Notes under the pieces: model-generated
Database searches by the model: none
What the model was told of the DNA's origin: nothing
The model's input: only the letters and a program-made list of their open reading frames with translations
Shown: piece after piece, positions 34,567 through 47,164 of the stretch
Numbering within the stretch: the first letter of the stretch is position 1
How the letters are laid out: each line of letters starts with the position of its first letter
Program-made: the position numbers and the translations under genes
Assembly: GCF_008831285.2 (NCBI RefSeq)
Contig: NW_022204507.1
Location: 6,530,174-6,594,173 of the forward strand
Direction: 5' to 3'
Length of the DNA: 64,000 nucleotides
Origin: Nymphaea colorata
Lineage: Eukaryota; Streptophyta; Magnoliopsida; Nymphaeales; Nymphaeaceae

Positions 34567-35250
34567 GCTAAATACAGTTATTTGAGTCGATTTTTTCTCT
34601 CTTCACTTGCCTAGAAAATTCAATATAAGCTACTTCAACTTATTAAGCATGGCTAGTTGTCTCCTTGATTTGGTTGTTCACACTAAGATCCTCAGGCTAT
34701 ATATTGAGAAATCTACACTGATATTTCTACCATTCATCTTTGCATTATAAGTGAACTGTGCTCATGATATGTGCTCTCTTTAAAACCTCGAGTTTTGGGT
34801 AATCCAGTTAGATTGTTAGTTCATCTTCTCCATCTCTAAGAGCCCTGTCCAGAGAAACCCTACATGATGCAGGAATGGCAGAAATTATTACAATTTGCAA
34901 GATGAAGTGTTAAAGCAGGAGAGGTGCGTTGGGAGAATTCAGATTAATGACATGCTTACGTGCCATGAGGAAGATCTAGGATCGGTGTCTGCGCCCTCCT
35001 GTTTTGGATTCTTACATTTAATTCTGAAGTCTTTTTGAAGAAAGCTAATGTCCTCCAACGTCTCTATAGAGCTTGGTCTGTTAGAATCTGAATCCACAAG
35101 CTCGGAAACGTTAGGAAAATTGGGCGTATATACACATATCAGATGGTTAATTAAACTCCATATGAAATAGCTAAATAGGGATTTAACTATTCATTTGGCT
35201 GCCGAGTCAGCCTAAAAACTAGGCCCTAACATGGTGCAGTGGGTAGGTAA

Positions 35251-35755
35251 AACCTTTGTTTAAAATTTTATCTTTGACTGTGTGCCCAAGAGGGGTTTAG
35301 GTAAAACTTTTCCACTCCTCTTTGAACGGGAAAAAGTTTTGCCTAAGACCTAACAGTAAGCGAACCTGTAAATATTTTTCCCAAGATGCAAAAGTCCTGC
35401 TTCATTTGAGAGAACGTTAGGAAACAATGAGCCAGAGCAACCCACCACATACGACAAAAACTTTTTCTTGGGATAAAAAATTTCCTAGATATCAAATAGA
35501 GCCTTAGATGTTCTAAGGGATACGTACATGGCTTAATTTCCAAAAGCGATTTCGAAAAAATAAAACGAGGCAGAGTGAATATTGAAATTATGTTACTGGT
35601 GCAGAAGTTGGAACCACATTTAGACTTGTCGCCCACTGGATCCATAGTCATCTTTTAAATCTGGTAATTTCTATCTAGCTTTAGGAAATAAAAACAAATT
35701 TACAACCTTTTTTGTAAATTGTATCGATTGGGAAGATTATGAAGAAAGTATAATT
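35251..35755. other. ~505-bp insertion specific to copy C
   Basis: A and B read directly across this point. Near its left end TTTAGGTAAAACTTTT and AAAAAGTTTTGCCTAAG form an inverted pair of about 16 bp separated by about 22 bases, so a stem-loop is possible. A 102-codon minus-strand frame inside has no recognised motif. No target duplication was found. Confidence 0.55.
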
Positions 35756-37192
35756 TTAATCAAAACATGGATTGGCTTTGGAGTTTTCAAATTTCATTTC
35801 TTTTTTCTTTTTGCCGCTGGACTACCTAAACTATAAACTTCTTCACTGAGTGCAAAACGTTCGACTTCCTATGTATGTATGCTCTATTTGTAATTAATCG
35901 GATAGATGAGAAATGAAATTAAGCTGATTATTTTACAAAACAAATCATCACAAGGTCTAGATATCTAAGCTAATATTTCTTCCTCCTCTTTATGCCTTTC
36001 TCTCCTTTTCTCGGATGACAGGTGTTTTATTCAAAGAGAAATATGATCGGATCTACCAAATGTTCTATAAATATCCTGAAATTCTTTCATATTACAACAA
36101 CAGTTAATATATTTCCTTATAGCTATCCTTTCCATGTCATGGCATCATTATTTTGCTTATGCTAGTTGAGTTTCTAGTTGTTTCAAATTTTTCCAAGGCC
36201 GAATGGGCCATCTATATGTAGGATTGTTAACTTAAATGCCCATTTGACAAAAGAAACAGTTTGTAACATTTTATAAATATGCCCAAAAAAATTCTAGACA
36301 AACTTATGAAACATTCCAGCAAATGTGATTCATAAATCTGTCCCAATCTTTAAAACATATTAATAGAATAGTTTACAAATTGTTTTCATTGCCAAACAGC
36401 CTGATATTAAGAGTTGCATATTTTTCATGTCTTGTTTCAGCTGTTTTGCATACAGAAGAATCAAGTACCCCTTTCTTGCATGGCGAATTAAGGAGACTCA
36501 TAAATTGTTTATAGCTTAAAGGTAGAGGATGCAAGTGAAATCACCAGGCAGGCTGGGGGTGGAACAGGAGAGAGCGGAGGGATTCTATCGAGTTTTCTTG
36601 AGTCCAGCCTAATTGGGTCCGAATTGGTTCTACGTTGGAGTTGATTTTGCAGTGGTACTTGGAGATCGATCAGCTCAAATTGGGTTCAAGTAATTTTAAA
36701 TCCTATATTTACTGTAAAATGGCTCAGAATTTCACTCTGATCAAATCTAGACTTAGGTCTATAACCATCTTAGACACCCGAATCCAGTTAACAACTGGAT
36801 CTTATTTTTCTCTCATGCACCAGTTTAAACTATGGTCGAACCTTGGGCTTGACCCGCCATGGAGAGGGGCTTCGTTAGTTACTGGTCTGGACTATGTCGA
36901 GAACTCGATCCTTGGGCCCAATAAACCTGGGTGTTGCCCAATCTATTTAATAATGAAGCTGGTCAGCGAGGGCGGGGGCTGTGTTACGGACTCATGATGG
37001 TTAGAATATTTAACTATGAAAAATTATCATCCATAATTGAGGTAGATTAATTAATGTTTCTAAACTTGTTTAATTCGTCCTTAAATTCAAGGATTTTTCT
37101 TTTGGCATTCATAGAAATTGATTTGTACTTTTAAACTACCTTCTAAGAAGGTGTCCATGCCACTACAAGGGGTGGATCGTTGTGGTTTCACA

Positions 37193-37609
37193 CACACACA
37201 CACACATATATATATATGTATATGAATGATCGATAGGTGCTAGGCCATTTGGGTAAATTATAAAAGCCAAGCCTCTTAAATTTGTGTTAAACAGTGTTTT
37301 AAACAAAAATGAACCATCTAGTGTATTTATAAACACTAGTTTAATGTAAATCATGCATTAGTTCAGATTTTCTTTTTTAAAATTAATCTTTTCATTACCA
37401 AAATTTTGATGTTATAAGAGTTTCATTTTTTTATGATTAAGAAAACATTACTTAAGCAAGAAAAAAATAACTTAATATTTGTTGCTCACAAAATTATTGT
37501 TTAAGATCATATTTATAAGGTGAGATTGTGAAAACAAATATTTTAATAATTAATTTTGATGGGTTTGTTTTTTCCCTCTTACCCAAGTGGTCTTGTTTCT
37601 GCCAACTTC
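37193..37609. mobile_element. Inverted-repeat element bordered by microsatellites (copy C)
   Basis: Counterpart of 11590-12013, with (CA)n(TA)n outside the left arm and, after a CATA run, (AT)n(GA)n outside the right arm (37622-37684). Confidence 0.6.
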
Positions 37610-37612
37610 CAT

Positions 37613-37621
<9 letters not shown>

Positions 37622-37684
<63 letters not shown>
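37622..37684. repeat. (AT)n(GA)n microsatellite
   Basis: About 30 bases of AT then about 34 of GA. The same site in copy A has 146 bases of AT and only 15 of GA. Confidence 0.95.
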
Positions 37685-37689
<5 letters not shown>

Positions 37690-37704
37690 TGACCGTTCAT
37701 CTAC

Positions 37705-37930
37705 TGTAAATGGTGACTCTAGCTATTTAGAGCCACCCAGCCATGTAACCAAGGCCGTCCATCTAATACAGATGTGGTTGAGAAAAAACATGGAAAAAAA
37801 GATGGAAACTAATATTAAATGAACAAAAGTCAATCACCATTTTTTCATTGTTTTTATCTTAACCATCTATCATAATAGATCGAACGGCACTGCTTAAATG
37901 AGGATGACTCTAAAAACTCAGTCACCATTC
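37705..37930 (+). mobile_element. Hairpin-ended MITE, copy C, without the hAT insert
   Basis: It reads GGTGACTCTAGCTATTTAGAGCC at the left and GATGACTCTAAAAACTCAGTCACC at the right. It is bordered on the left by (AT)n(GA)n and on the right by (CT)n then (AT)n at 37950-37990, so the two microsatellite borders are inverse to each other. Confidence 0.7.
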
Positions 37931-38240
37931 TCCCTCCCCCTACCTCCTCTCTCTCTCTCTCTCTTTCTATATATATATATATATATATATTTCCATTAGA
38001 AAATTGACAATTTCATGGAAACAATGCACGTTTTGTTCTTGAAACCCAAACAAAAGGGTGATCACTTACCAAAACTGGTTACGTGCACAGTGCACAGTCT
38101 TTTAAAAAAAGTCAAGTACATCTTGGCCCACTTGTACTGGGCCCCTTGCCCACATTTAGGAGTAATTGGTCATGCGCAGTAGCCTATGCTCAATGCATTT
38201 GTGCACAGGTTTGTGCATATAACCAGATTTGCTTGCTTAC

Positions 38241-38344
38241 CTACATAAGTCCTGGTGCTGCGTGGGGCACCACTTCTGGATAGTGAATAACTACAGAAGG
38301 ATCTTGCCCACAGATGTCATCACTGGGATTGAAATTGGCAGCAA
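38241..38344 (-). pseudogene. Exon-like piece of unrecognised gene (copy C, exon 2)
   Basis: Counterpart of 12860-12964 with the same TTTTGCAG acceptor and GTAAGC donor, but 104 instead of 105 bases. In phase it reads VAANFNPSDDICGQDPSVVI, then HYPEVVPHAAPGLM and TAG at the exon edge. The base difference lies in the TATCCVGRAG region. Either C has lost a base and A kept the frame, or the gene ends here in C. Substitutions are otherwise scattered. Confidence 0.45.
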
Positions 38345-38498
38345 CTGCAAAACAAATCCGCAAAAGTATTTGAACCCACCACTAGCGAGAGATATAGAAT
38401 ATTCACAAGGTGAAATAGTGATGGCAAAGGTGATGAAGATATAGTAGTAGCTAGCTAGAGGCCACTGACATGGAATAGAGTGGTTAGACAGATGATAC

Positions 38499-38615
38499 CT
38501 GTTAACTCCACCGCCTGCCCATTGTTATGATCCCTGTTCAATATTTGCGAGCCTAAAATCCGTCTAGCCAGCTGCTGTCTCTTCAACCACAGCAGTTTGT
38601 GTTGTGTTTTGTGCA
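38499..38615 (-). pseudogene. Exon-like piece of unrecognised gene (copy C, exon 1)
   Basis: The minus strand reads LLWLKRQQLARRILGSQ, then ILNRDHNNGQAVELTG, with donor GTATCATC after 38499 in phase 1, as in copy A. It lacks the ~25-base insertion that A has between NRD and VVELTG. Upstream exons were not identified. Confidence 0.4.
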
Positions 38616-38767
38616 CGTTTATATATAGACATGTAAAGCTAGCCCTAAACTGCTTTGCACGTTTAAGTCAATACCACAAAAAATGCAGGCACTTTCATGT
38701 CAAGGGGCCTTTGCTTTGACACTGTCAAGGAGGCCACCTATCAAGAGAAATAAGCATGGCCATACCT

Positions 38768-38802
<35 letters not shown>
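38768..38802. repeat. (AT)n microsatellite
   Basis: Counterpart of the tract at 13478-13497 in copy A, longer here. Confidence 0.95.
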
Positions 38803-38805
<3 letters not shown>

Positions 38806-39591
38806 GTTGTTAGTGATATATAAAATTATCATTTCAATCATCCTACTCAATATATACGCAACTCTTTCTCAATAGCTATAGTGTACTTGGTTAGGTTAAA
38901 GACCTATAAAGAGGCAAGTCTCTAGTTCGATTCACATGAGCATCATGCCTCATGCCTTAAGTAGTGGGGTGCAGTACTAAAGTTAAAGGCTGCTCCCTTG
39001 CTATCGCTGGTACGGACACAGATTCAGACCTTAGAGTTTGAAAGAATGGTGAGAACCTTTGGACTTCTTTTCGTGAGGTAAGTGGTTAAGATTTTGCTCA
39101 CCTGAAAATATGCATATTACTCCATATATATCTATATATATCAATTGTTTGAATTGCCCTTCTCAAATATGCCAAATCGACCTTGTGACCAACAAATTCG
39201 CCGCCTGTTAGTTCATGTTGGTTTTTTGTTTATTATTTTAAACGTTATTTCTTTTATTTAATTTCTTATTCATTAAACCTTTTTCTGACTCACCAAATTG
39301 AAGCGATTGAATGAGCAGCCTGACCGATTCTATTCTTTTTTTATTGTTTTCCACCTCGAAATGTGAACACTTAATTAAATGCGTTGCAGACCCACATAAC
39401 GACGAACGGGTAGGATTGGTGCCCTCGCAACCCGAAAATCCCCACTAAAAATCCCCACCTGTTCCACAAGCATAGAAGAATGCTGATGTGTTAGCAGTAC
39501 TGGTTGAATTGGAATTGCTTTTACAACTGCTAAATTCTTCTCAATCTTTATGACGGCCGAAGGCCTCCGCAAAAAAAAAAGTCATAGAGAT

Positions 39592-39793
39592 CAAGGGTAG
39601 AGCTAGGAAATTTTCTGTCGCAGGACCCAAATTATAGTTTCAAAATTTGAACAAGAGCCGAAATAAAAATTTTCTAATTTTTTATATATATTAAACTAAA
39701 ATTTTTAGATTACATATAAATTTTTAAAGTTTTAATTTTTAAAATCTGAAGAGGGGCCAAGGCCCTGCGGGTTCCCCTTCCCTCCATCCCTGA
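39592..39793. mobile_element. ~200-bp hAT-like insert specific to copy C
   Basis: Copy A reads GTCATGGAGACGTACCAT across this point, near 14140. C instead carries CAAGGGTAGAGCTAGG...GGGGCCAAGGCCCTGCGG...CTCCATCCCTGA. The left AGAGCTAGG and the right GGCCAAGGCCC...CCATCCCTG match the subterminal layout of the 23149 hAT family. The target duplication is not clean. Confidence 0.6.
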
Positions 39794-40354
39794 CAGAAGC
39801 CTACCATTTTAGTAGCATAATTCCTAATTAATTACGACGAGCAGATTGGGGGGCGCAAATATGACAAAATTAATGTTCAAAATTTTAAAACTAGAAACTT
39901 CATTTTGATTGGTAATGAAAAGAAGTCATATCCACAGCAGCTATTTTAAAATATGATTGGATTCAATCCGCCAAGAATGATGTAATTTAGTTGACAAAAT
40001 ATTCGCCAAACCCAAGCCTCGGTTGGGCCTTTTACCTGAAAAACAAAAGTTTTATCATGATTGTGTAGGCATTTTCTTTCTATGTCATGGTTCGCTAGTT
40101 TTTTAATGTAATTTTTGTTTTCTCATCGCATGTCAACCAGTCCATATCATATCTCAAAATCTTACTAGTTACATGCCGGCACTAGCACTTAGTTTATTTT
40201 ACCCACACGTAGAGTTCAGGTGATCTACGTTTAATATTGTAATCTTTTTCGAGGCCCATATCCACACGATAGAGATCATGGTATGCAACTAGATAATAAT
40301 CTCTGCCTTGGCAGTGTTTCATATTGGAAAAGTAATTAAACACAAGTGACTTGT

Positions 40355-40454
40355 NNNNNNNNNNNNNNNNNNNNNNNNNNNNNNNNNNNNNNNNNNNNNN
40401 NNNNNNNNNNNNNNNNNNNNNNNNNNNNNNNNNNNNNNNNNNNNNNNNNNNNNN
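40355..40454. other. Assembly gap (100 N)
   Basis: Exactly 100 N, the conventional size for a gap of unknown length. It falls inside copy C of the triplicated segment, as expected where near-identical copies confuse assembly. Confidence 1.
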
Positions 40455-42618
40455 GCTAAAAGAAGCTGGCTGTCCACCGTTTTCCTTCTCCTCCTTTGCC
40501 TCCACGGCCCAACATATATGCATATAAACCATGGTCGTCTAGCTACTTCTCAGTTGGTGCAGAAGGGAATAGAAGTTCATGTACAATCGGAAAGAAAAGT
40601 TTTGGATATATAAGCAAAGATGCAGAGGCATACCTTCAAAGCTGGTATTCCTGTCTCCCTGGCTGTCTACTTGTCAGTTGTGTGTCCCTAGACTCACTTA
40701 AAGCATTGGTATTCCTGTCTCATTTCATAAGTTGCGTTAATAGACATAATGAAGAAGATCAGAAATGGTAGACATAATGAAGAAGATCAGAAATGGCGAA
40801 ATTGAACAAGTAGGCTTGGCTCGCACTTATAAAATGTCGCTACAAATGCAATTTATTGCAATTTAGGTCGGCTGAAGCCATCCGTTTAGGCCAAACCCAT
40901 TACCAATATCACATTGGCGAAGGCATTTGAACTATTGACGATGGCAAAAGCCGGTGCCAATAGCATACTTTCTTGTTGTGATGTGCACTTGGATCTTTTG
41001 TAAGTGTTTCATGTTACTGATGTAGGAATTTGTTTGAGAAAATTCTGTCTTACTTCCATGCATTGGTACATGGAAATTATGAATGGTCAAGCTCACTTTT
41101 CTAGTTAATGAGATGAGGGTACTCCTTCCCAAGTCCTATTTCACTTGCATTTCTATTTTCTTTTAGATTATGACATGTGGATACCACTATATAAGCCTAG
41201 AAATGCCCAGAAAATTTGAAAAAACAAAGCCAAACATGACTTCACATAGTGAATTAAGGAATTTTGATGTTATATTGTGGCTAATTTGGATGAGATTTTC
41301 CCTTTCCAATTAATGACGCCAGTATTTTTTTTTTCTATTTTTCTCTTTGTGCAGTTTGCTATATTTAGATAATTGTTTAACTGAACTTTTGCTTTTTATT
41401 GTCATTTGTACCAATCAAAACCCCACACAATTAACTAACAAACGAATAATTTTGTCCAATCTAATTGACAGGGATGTCATACCTCATATTATTGCCCTAT
41501 TGCTTAAGCTTTCCCGCCACATCCCTGTATGATAATTATTTTCATACAAATTTTGAACTCTCTCATATATGATAATCTGTTTTTTTCCAATGGTTCAAAC
41601 GATGTTGACCTTTGTGGTGCTAAGTTATACGGTTTGTCTGGTGAGGTACCATTTGTTTGTTTGTTAGAGGTGTCTGAATATGGATCCATGTTAGATCTCT
41701 ACCTCTCAGCCACTTGTGGGCAGGAAACACATGGATGATGTCAACCCAGCTGACCTTATTCCCAGTGGTAGGTGGCCACAATACGACACTTGTTTAATAT
41801 TTGTTTTCAATTTTTAAATATTTTTGGTCAAATTATAACATAGCAACCAAACATGCTTACCCAAGACTAGGTTCCGAAGTCAACATGATTTCCTTTAAAT
41901 CTTAGTTTAAGAAAACGGGCTCCTAAGGCCCGTTTGGCAATGAAAAAAGTTGTCTGAATCTGCCCTAAAATTAGGGCAGTTTCATGAAATATTAGGCTAT
42001 GGTATTATCAATTTATCAGTCTTTTAAGGCAGCTTACTGTTAGTATTGCCTAGTGACCTGAAAATAGACTCTCTTGTATGTTTAGGGTCAAATAGGCACA
42101 CAAAGTCATTTTCTTCAAATACAATAACACATCTAAAAATATTGAAAAGTATAGTTCTACATACGGTGGCAAACTATTAAAAGTATGGATAGTGGATAGC
42201 CTTTGTCACCAGCAAGATGAATTATTCCAATGGTCTCAGCTTCATGTCATACTCAGTAGGTCTGGCGAATCATGTCATTTAATTTGTTGCTTCAATTTTC
42301 CACCAAAATTTATGAATCCCAACTGACCATTTAGATCAAGTGATGAAACAAATCATGTTGTTAAGAAATCATCAATATTGGCAGCTTATATATATGTCAA
42401 ATGTGACTATTGCCAACAAGAGGTAGCTCATAAGGGGAGATGCTGGCGAGCTGCCAACAGCGGACATGGTCGGTAATGCATCATGTGGAGCTGAACAGGT
42501 GGGAAATGAAGCTGATCTATATCGCCCCTTTGCTCACTGCCAGCAGCCATCGCCTTGTTTGATAGCTGCCCTTCTCCACTGCAGAGCTGTCAATATTAAT
42601 ATTCAAAATAGTTTAGAC
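40455..42618. other. Intergenic sequence with a 28-bp tandem duplication
   Basis: At 40741-40796 the 28-base TAGACATAATGAAGAAGATC...GG unit is repeated twice without mismatch. A 91-codon plus-strand frame at 40496-40771 runs partly into it and has no known motif. A GGCCCGTTTGGCAATG string near 41931 looks like a Tourist-type end without a partner. No supportable gene. Confidence 0.45.
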
Positions 42619-43068
42619 TGACAACAACTCACCATGCAGCTCACCATATGTTAATTTTGGGAAAAAAGATAAAACCTGCCCACAATCATAGCAACTCACC
42701 ATGCGTGAAGGTTGGAAAGAAAATATTGCATGATAAACTTGGAAAGAAGACAACGCATGATCACAACTCCTCATGTATGAATTATGGAAAGAGGGTGATG
42801 TATGATCAAGAAATGGATCTGACACCGCATGCAGCTACAAATCAGGAACAAGGTTGTAGCAACGAACGCATGTCGAAATTATTGTGGAAACAAATTCTTC
42901 TAAATAAAGCTGAAGGAAATTCAAAAATTAAATATTGTAACCGACCCATCTCTTGTATAAAGTACAAGGCAATAAAAGAAGACTCATCATCGTTTTGATG
43001 ACTGAGTACCGTGATGTAGGATAATATCTGAACCATGTTAAATTTCTCTTTTTTTATCATTTGTTTCA
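42619..43068 (+). repeat. 5' LTR of copia element
   Basis: It starts TGACAACAACTCACC and ends TTTGTTTCA directly before the primer-binding site. A TATAAAGTA at 42956 is a possible TATA box. It shares with the 3' LTR the beginning (TGAYAAC...AGCTCAC), the TATA region and ATCATC...TTGATGACTGAGT, but overall identity is low. Confidence 0.7.
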
Positions 43069-43080
43069 TGGTATCGAGCC
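43069..43080 (+). promoter_or_regulatory. Primer-binding site (decayed)
   Basis: TGGTATCGAGCC resembles the TGGTATCAGAGC complement of initiator tRNA-Met used by many plant copia elements, with bases lost in the middle. It lies immediately after the 5' LTR. Confidence 0.75.
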
Positions 43081-43130
43081 GTGCAAGCCCTTTTGGGACC
43101 TTCTCTTACTGATTTCTTTCCTACTACTTC

Positions 43131-44060
43131 AATGGCATCATCCTCAGCAACGTCAATGGCTAAGTTCTCTTTTCCTTCAAATGTGAATGTTGCTAATTTT
43201 GTCTCGATGAAGTTCACGCATAAGAATTTTCTTCTCTGGCAAACTCATATGCTTGGCCTCATAGAAGCCAGGATCTTCTTGAGTTTATTGGTGGCACTAT
43301 TCCTACGTCAAGTTCAACAATTGAACATTTGAAACTAATGAAAATGGTGAACCTTTCAACAGCCTTAATCTTGATTTCAGGGACCTGGAAGAAATCAGAT
43401 CGATTGCTTCGAGACTAGCTTTCAGTATCTCTGTCTGAAGAGGTGTTGGGTCTAGTCATTGGACACAAGACTTCAGCAGAAGTCTGGATGACCTTAACAA
43501 CAACATTTGCACGTGAGTCAAAAGAGAGACATTTTCTATCGAATAGGAAATTACAAACTTATCGAAAACAAGATAAGTCCATTACCGAGTATATCACTGG
43601 ATTCATGTCTATTTTTGATGAATTTTCTGCTATAGGCAAGCCTCTCAATGATGAAGATAAAGTTTTTTGGTTGATGAGTGGTTAAGGAGCAGGTTATGAA
43701 GCCTTCTCCACCTCTATTCTTATGCCACCAATTTTGCTGTATCTTAAAGTTGTCTCGTTACTTTAAAACCATGAGAGCATGAAGGACCTTAGTCCAAGCG
43801 AAAGCAAGTTGAATGCTAATGTTGCATTTCTCACCCAGCAGACAGGAAATCAAAATAACAAGGGTCGCTACAACAACAATAAACACAGAAACAATGATCA
43901 CTTTAACTCAAGAGGCCATGGATTTGTTCCAGTTTCTTAATCTCGTGACAATCATGGATCAGCCAACTCTAATGGAGCTTCTTCAAACAAACCGAAGGTA
44001 CCATGCCAAATATGTGGACAAAAGAATCACTCTTCTCTTAAATGTTATCATAGATTTGAT
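43131..44060 (+). pseudogene. copia gag with zinc knuckle
   Basis: The reading starts MASSSATSMAKF and contains FVSMKFTHKNFLLWQTHM, the N-terminal gag motif of copia elements that resembles F-x-x-W. Later come AEVWMTLTTTFARESKERH and a KSITEYITGFMSIFDE block of the UBN2/gag-polypeptide type. The CQICGQKNHSSLKC zinc knuckle (CX2CX4HX4C) lies at about 44004-44047. Frame changes near 43330-43440 and 43690-43990 break the reading. The capsid-like product would package element RNA. Confidence 0.85.
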
Positions 44061-44099
44061 CAGTCATATCAACCACGAGATGTACCTCCAGCATTCACT

Positions 44100-44310
44100 A
44101 ATCTAAAGGTGTCAGATCCAAAGGACCAAGATTGGTATCTAGATACAGGAGCAACTTCTCATGTCACAAACAATTCAAGTAATCTTCAAAACTGTGTTAA
44201 GTACAAATGATCAGATAAAATAGTGCTAGGAAATGGTGAAGAATTGGACATTACTCACATTGGAACAGCCGACATAAAGGTCGGATCCAAAATTCTCTCT
44301 CTCTCTCTCT
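44100..44310 (+). pseudogene. copia aspartic protease
   Basis: DWYLDTGATSHVTNN at about 44130-44174 carries the D-T-G-A catalytic triad in the context usual for copia proteases, open with the zinc knuckle frame before it. A TGA follows within about 20 codons. Confidence 0.85.
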
Positions 44311-44529
44311 AGACAATGTTTTGGTGGTTCCAGGTATTAAAAAGAGCTAAATCTTTGTGAGCCAACTCACCAGTACCATGCCATATTTATTTGAGTTCTC
44401 TTTTAACTTGTTTGTGATTAAGGACAAGGAGCCCAAGGCATTGATAGCAGCATGATCTGGAGAATGAGACTTCATGCGCTCAAAGGCAATCCAAAGGGCA
44501 TTTTTTTTCAGCAAGGTTTCGAACAGCTT

Positions 44530-45480
44530 CTTCCGATGTTTGGCATGGACGCTTGGGGCATCTGCATGCTATAATTCTTGATTTTATGTCAGCAAATAAA
44601 ATGAGTCATGAACAAAACGACAGGTTTTACCATTTGTCAAAGTTTCCAAATGGAAAAATCTTGTCGACTTCCACTTCTTCCAATAGAGGTTGATTGTGGT
44701 GCTATGTTTGAAAAGGTCCACTGCAATTTGTGGAGACCAGCTCCAATGGCTTCTTGTCAAAGCATTAAATATTATGCTTATCAATTTGCTCGTTATTCTT
44801 GGTACTATCCTATAAAGAGAAAGTCGGATTTTTTTTTCTTCCAAGTTTCTTGAATTACATACTATGATAACAAATTAATTTGGTATTTCTATGAAGATTT
44901 TTCAAACTAACGACGAAGGAGAATTCAACAGCTCTTGTTAGGTTGACGATCTTAAAGATCATGGCATCATCCATCAGAAGCTTGCACAAAATCGCCTGCT
45001 CAAAATGGCATCACAGAGCGTAAGCACAGGTCAGTTAAAAAATGAGGACTTACTCTCCTCTTTCATAGTGAATTACCAGCACAATATTGGGTAAAGGCCT
45101 TCTCTACAGCCATTTTGCTCATAAACCGTCTGCCGTCTCAAATGCTGGACATGGAAAGCCCATACAAGCTTCTATTTGGGAAGCAATCACATTATTCTTG
45201 CTTGCATGCCTTTGAAAGCAGATGTTACCCTTATTTACGAGGATATAATCAGCACAAATTCCAACAAAAATTGTTGCCATGTATATTTATTGGGTATAGT
45301 GAGCGTCACAACGGGTATAGATGTAGATGTCTATACCCTTCCACTGGATGTGTCTATATATCACGCCATGTAGTCCTTGATCAAACTTTCCTTCCTTTTC
45401 ATCAACCTCAAACTCATAGTTATGCTCATCCCACTCATGATAATTTTGTCTCATTCTCCCTACATCCACCCGATGCACAT
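44530..45480 (+). pseudogene. copia integrase
   Basis: WHGRLGHLH (44541-44567) is the GAG-pre-integrase H-H motif. The next frame has VHCNLWRPAPMASCQSIKYY with KRKSD, the HSDLWGPAP...KYYV stretch of the rve core, where the first catalytic Asp is read here as Asn. FQTNDEGEF marks the second Asp region. NGITERKHR lies at about 45004-45030. After that INRLPSQML, SPYKLLFGK and FIGYSERHNGYRC cover the C-terminal part. At least four frame changes. Confidence 0.87.
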
Positions 45481-45699
45481 ACAGCCTATAAAATGATCAA
45501 CGGCTTGCACAAATGCATGTTGGAGATCCTCCTTCGGAACTAGAGGACCAACCTCATATAACAACCAAGTCAACCACCAGCCTTAATTACCATCAACCTC
45601 CTAACATACCAACAACTCATCCTCTGCCAATTGAATCTTTGCCACCTACTCAACCACTACTACTGACATCATCTGCTTCCCATGCTATGACCACTAGAT

Positions 45700-46680
45700 C
45701 CAAATCTTGAATAGTAAAACCAAATCCAAAATATGCGTTTACCATTTCTATGCTGAAGGAACCAAACCACTATACTATGGCACTAAAACATGGAGGCTGG
45801 AATAAAGCAATGGAAGATGAGATGACGGCGCTACAAGCAAACAATGCTTGGCCTCTTGTGCCAAGGAATCCACACATGCATGTCATTGACGGCTGGTGGG
45901 CATTCAAGACAAAACTAGAAAGTGATGGGACATTGGAATGACTCAAGTCGCGTCTAGTGGCTCAAGGGTATAGTCAAGTCCAAGGTATTGATTTTCTAGA
46001 GACTCACCGGTGGTTAAATTTGCTACAATTCGAATTGTTTTAAGTATTGATCTAGCTCATGATTGGCTTCTCAAACAATTAGATGTAAAAAATGTATTTT
46101 TAAATGGCCATCTACAAGAATTGGTTTTATATTGAGATTCAAAGACACTACTCATCCAAATCATGTCTGCCGACTGAATAGAGCCATGTATGGACTGAAG
46201 CAAGACCCTCGGGCTTGGTATGATGGCTTTGCAAAATTTTTATTTATCATGAGATTCACTGCTAGCATGTCCGACTCATTTCTCTTTGTTCGGTGACAAG
46301 ATAATCATGTTACTCTTCTCTTACTTTACGTTGGCGACATCATTCTAACTGGCAACTCTAAAAAAATTTAAATGAGTTTGTTGAGCAAGTAAGCGAGGAG
46401 TTTGCAACGAATGATTTGCGAGATGTTAATTTTTTCCTTGGCATTCAGCTTCAAAGGAAATCAGATGGCATGTTTCTTCATCAACAAAAATATGCCAACG
46501 ACATCATTTGTTGAGCAAATATGCAGAATTGTAAATGCACCAACACTCCCATCATGGTTAATGCCAAACATGATGCCCCCATGGATGCGCGATAAGTTGA
46601 TGTTACTGGCTATTGAAGCCTTGTCGAAGCACCTCAATATCTCACTCTAACCCAGCCAGACTTGTCATTTGCAGTGAATT
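45700..46680 (+). pseudogene. copia reverse transcriptase
   Basis: WNKAMEDEMTALQANNAW starts the RVT_2 domain, followed by VIDGWWAFKTKLESDGTLE (usual K-W-V-F-K-x-K), [14 protein letters not shown], and MYGLKQDPRAWY near 46187. At 46323-46350 the active-site box reads LYVGDIILT: the first Asp of YVDD is Gly, which would abolish catalysis. Then EFATNDLRDVNFFLGIQLQ. Multiple stops. Confidence 0.88.
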
Positions 46681-47040
46681 TTTTTTCCAATTTATGCATG
46701 CACCCACTCTTGAACATTTTCAGATGGCGAAAGAATTGCTCGACATGTTCATGGCACATCTCACTATGGCATGAATTTTTTCAAGAGAAAATCTACCTCG
46801 CTTGAAGCCTATTTTGATGCAGATTGGGCCGGATGCCCAAATAGTAGACGATCAACATCTAGCTATTGCATTTTTTTGGGACTACTTGCATCTCAAGGAT
46901 TTCTAAGAAGCAACCAAACATGCTAGGACATCGTGTGAAGCTAAATGTCGTGCCCTTGCTACAGCCACCGCAGAGATTACTAGGGTCACATACTCACATT
47001 TATACTCCAAGACGTTGGAATCTATTTACCTAAGCCACTA
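46681..47040 (+). pseudogene. copia RNase H, first part
   Basis: Contains LSFAVNFFSNLCMHP, then YFDADWAGCPNSRRSTSSYC (D-x-D-W-A-G-x-x-x-x-R-R-S-T-S), KKQPNMLGHRVKLNV in one frame and RTSCEAKCRALATATAEITR in another. It closes on LQDVGIYLPKPL near 47005-47040. The rest of the domain lies beyond the insert. Confidence 0.85.
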
Positions 47041-47164
47041 TAATCACCCCAAATTTTTCTAAAAGACTACGCACTTTTATCAAAACACAAAATGCCATTT
47101 TTTATCCAAATTAGATCCAAAACCCAAGTTCAAATCCAAATCAAGCATTTCAGACCCATTTTCC

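Larger units (their letters stand above)
33995..40354. repeat. Segmental duplication, copy C (~6.4 kb, cut by gap)
   Basis: It starts at the same AATTGGCAAATCC string as copy A and is collinear with it up to the assembly gap, where it still reads as A does at about 14732. C carries its own insertions at 35251-35755 and 39592-39793, and keeps the unoccupied target of A's hAT element near 37885. Sequence after the gap does not continue the match, so the true end of C is hidden. Confidence 0.9.

Noticed and set aside
40194-40532. 112-codon frame spanning the gap
   Set aside because: It includes 34 undetermined residues from the N run, so its continuity is artificial.
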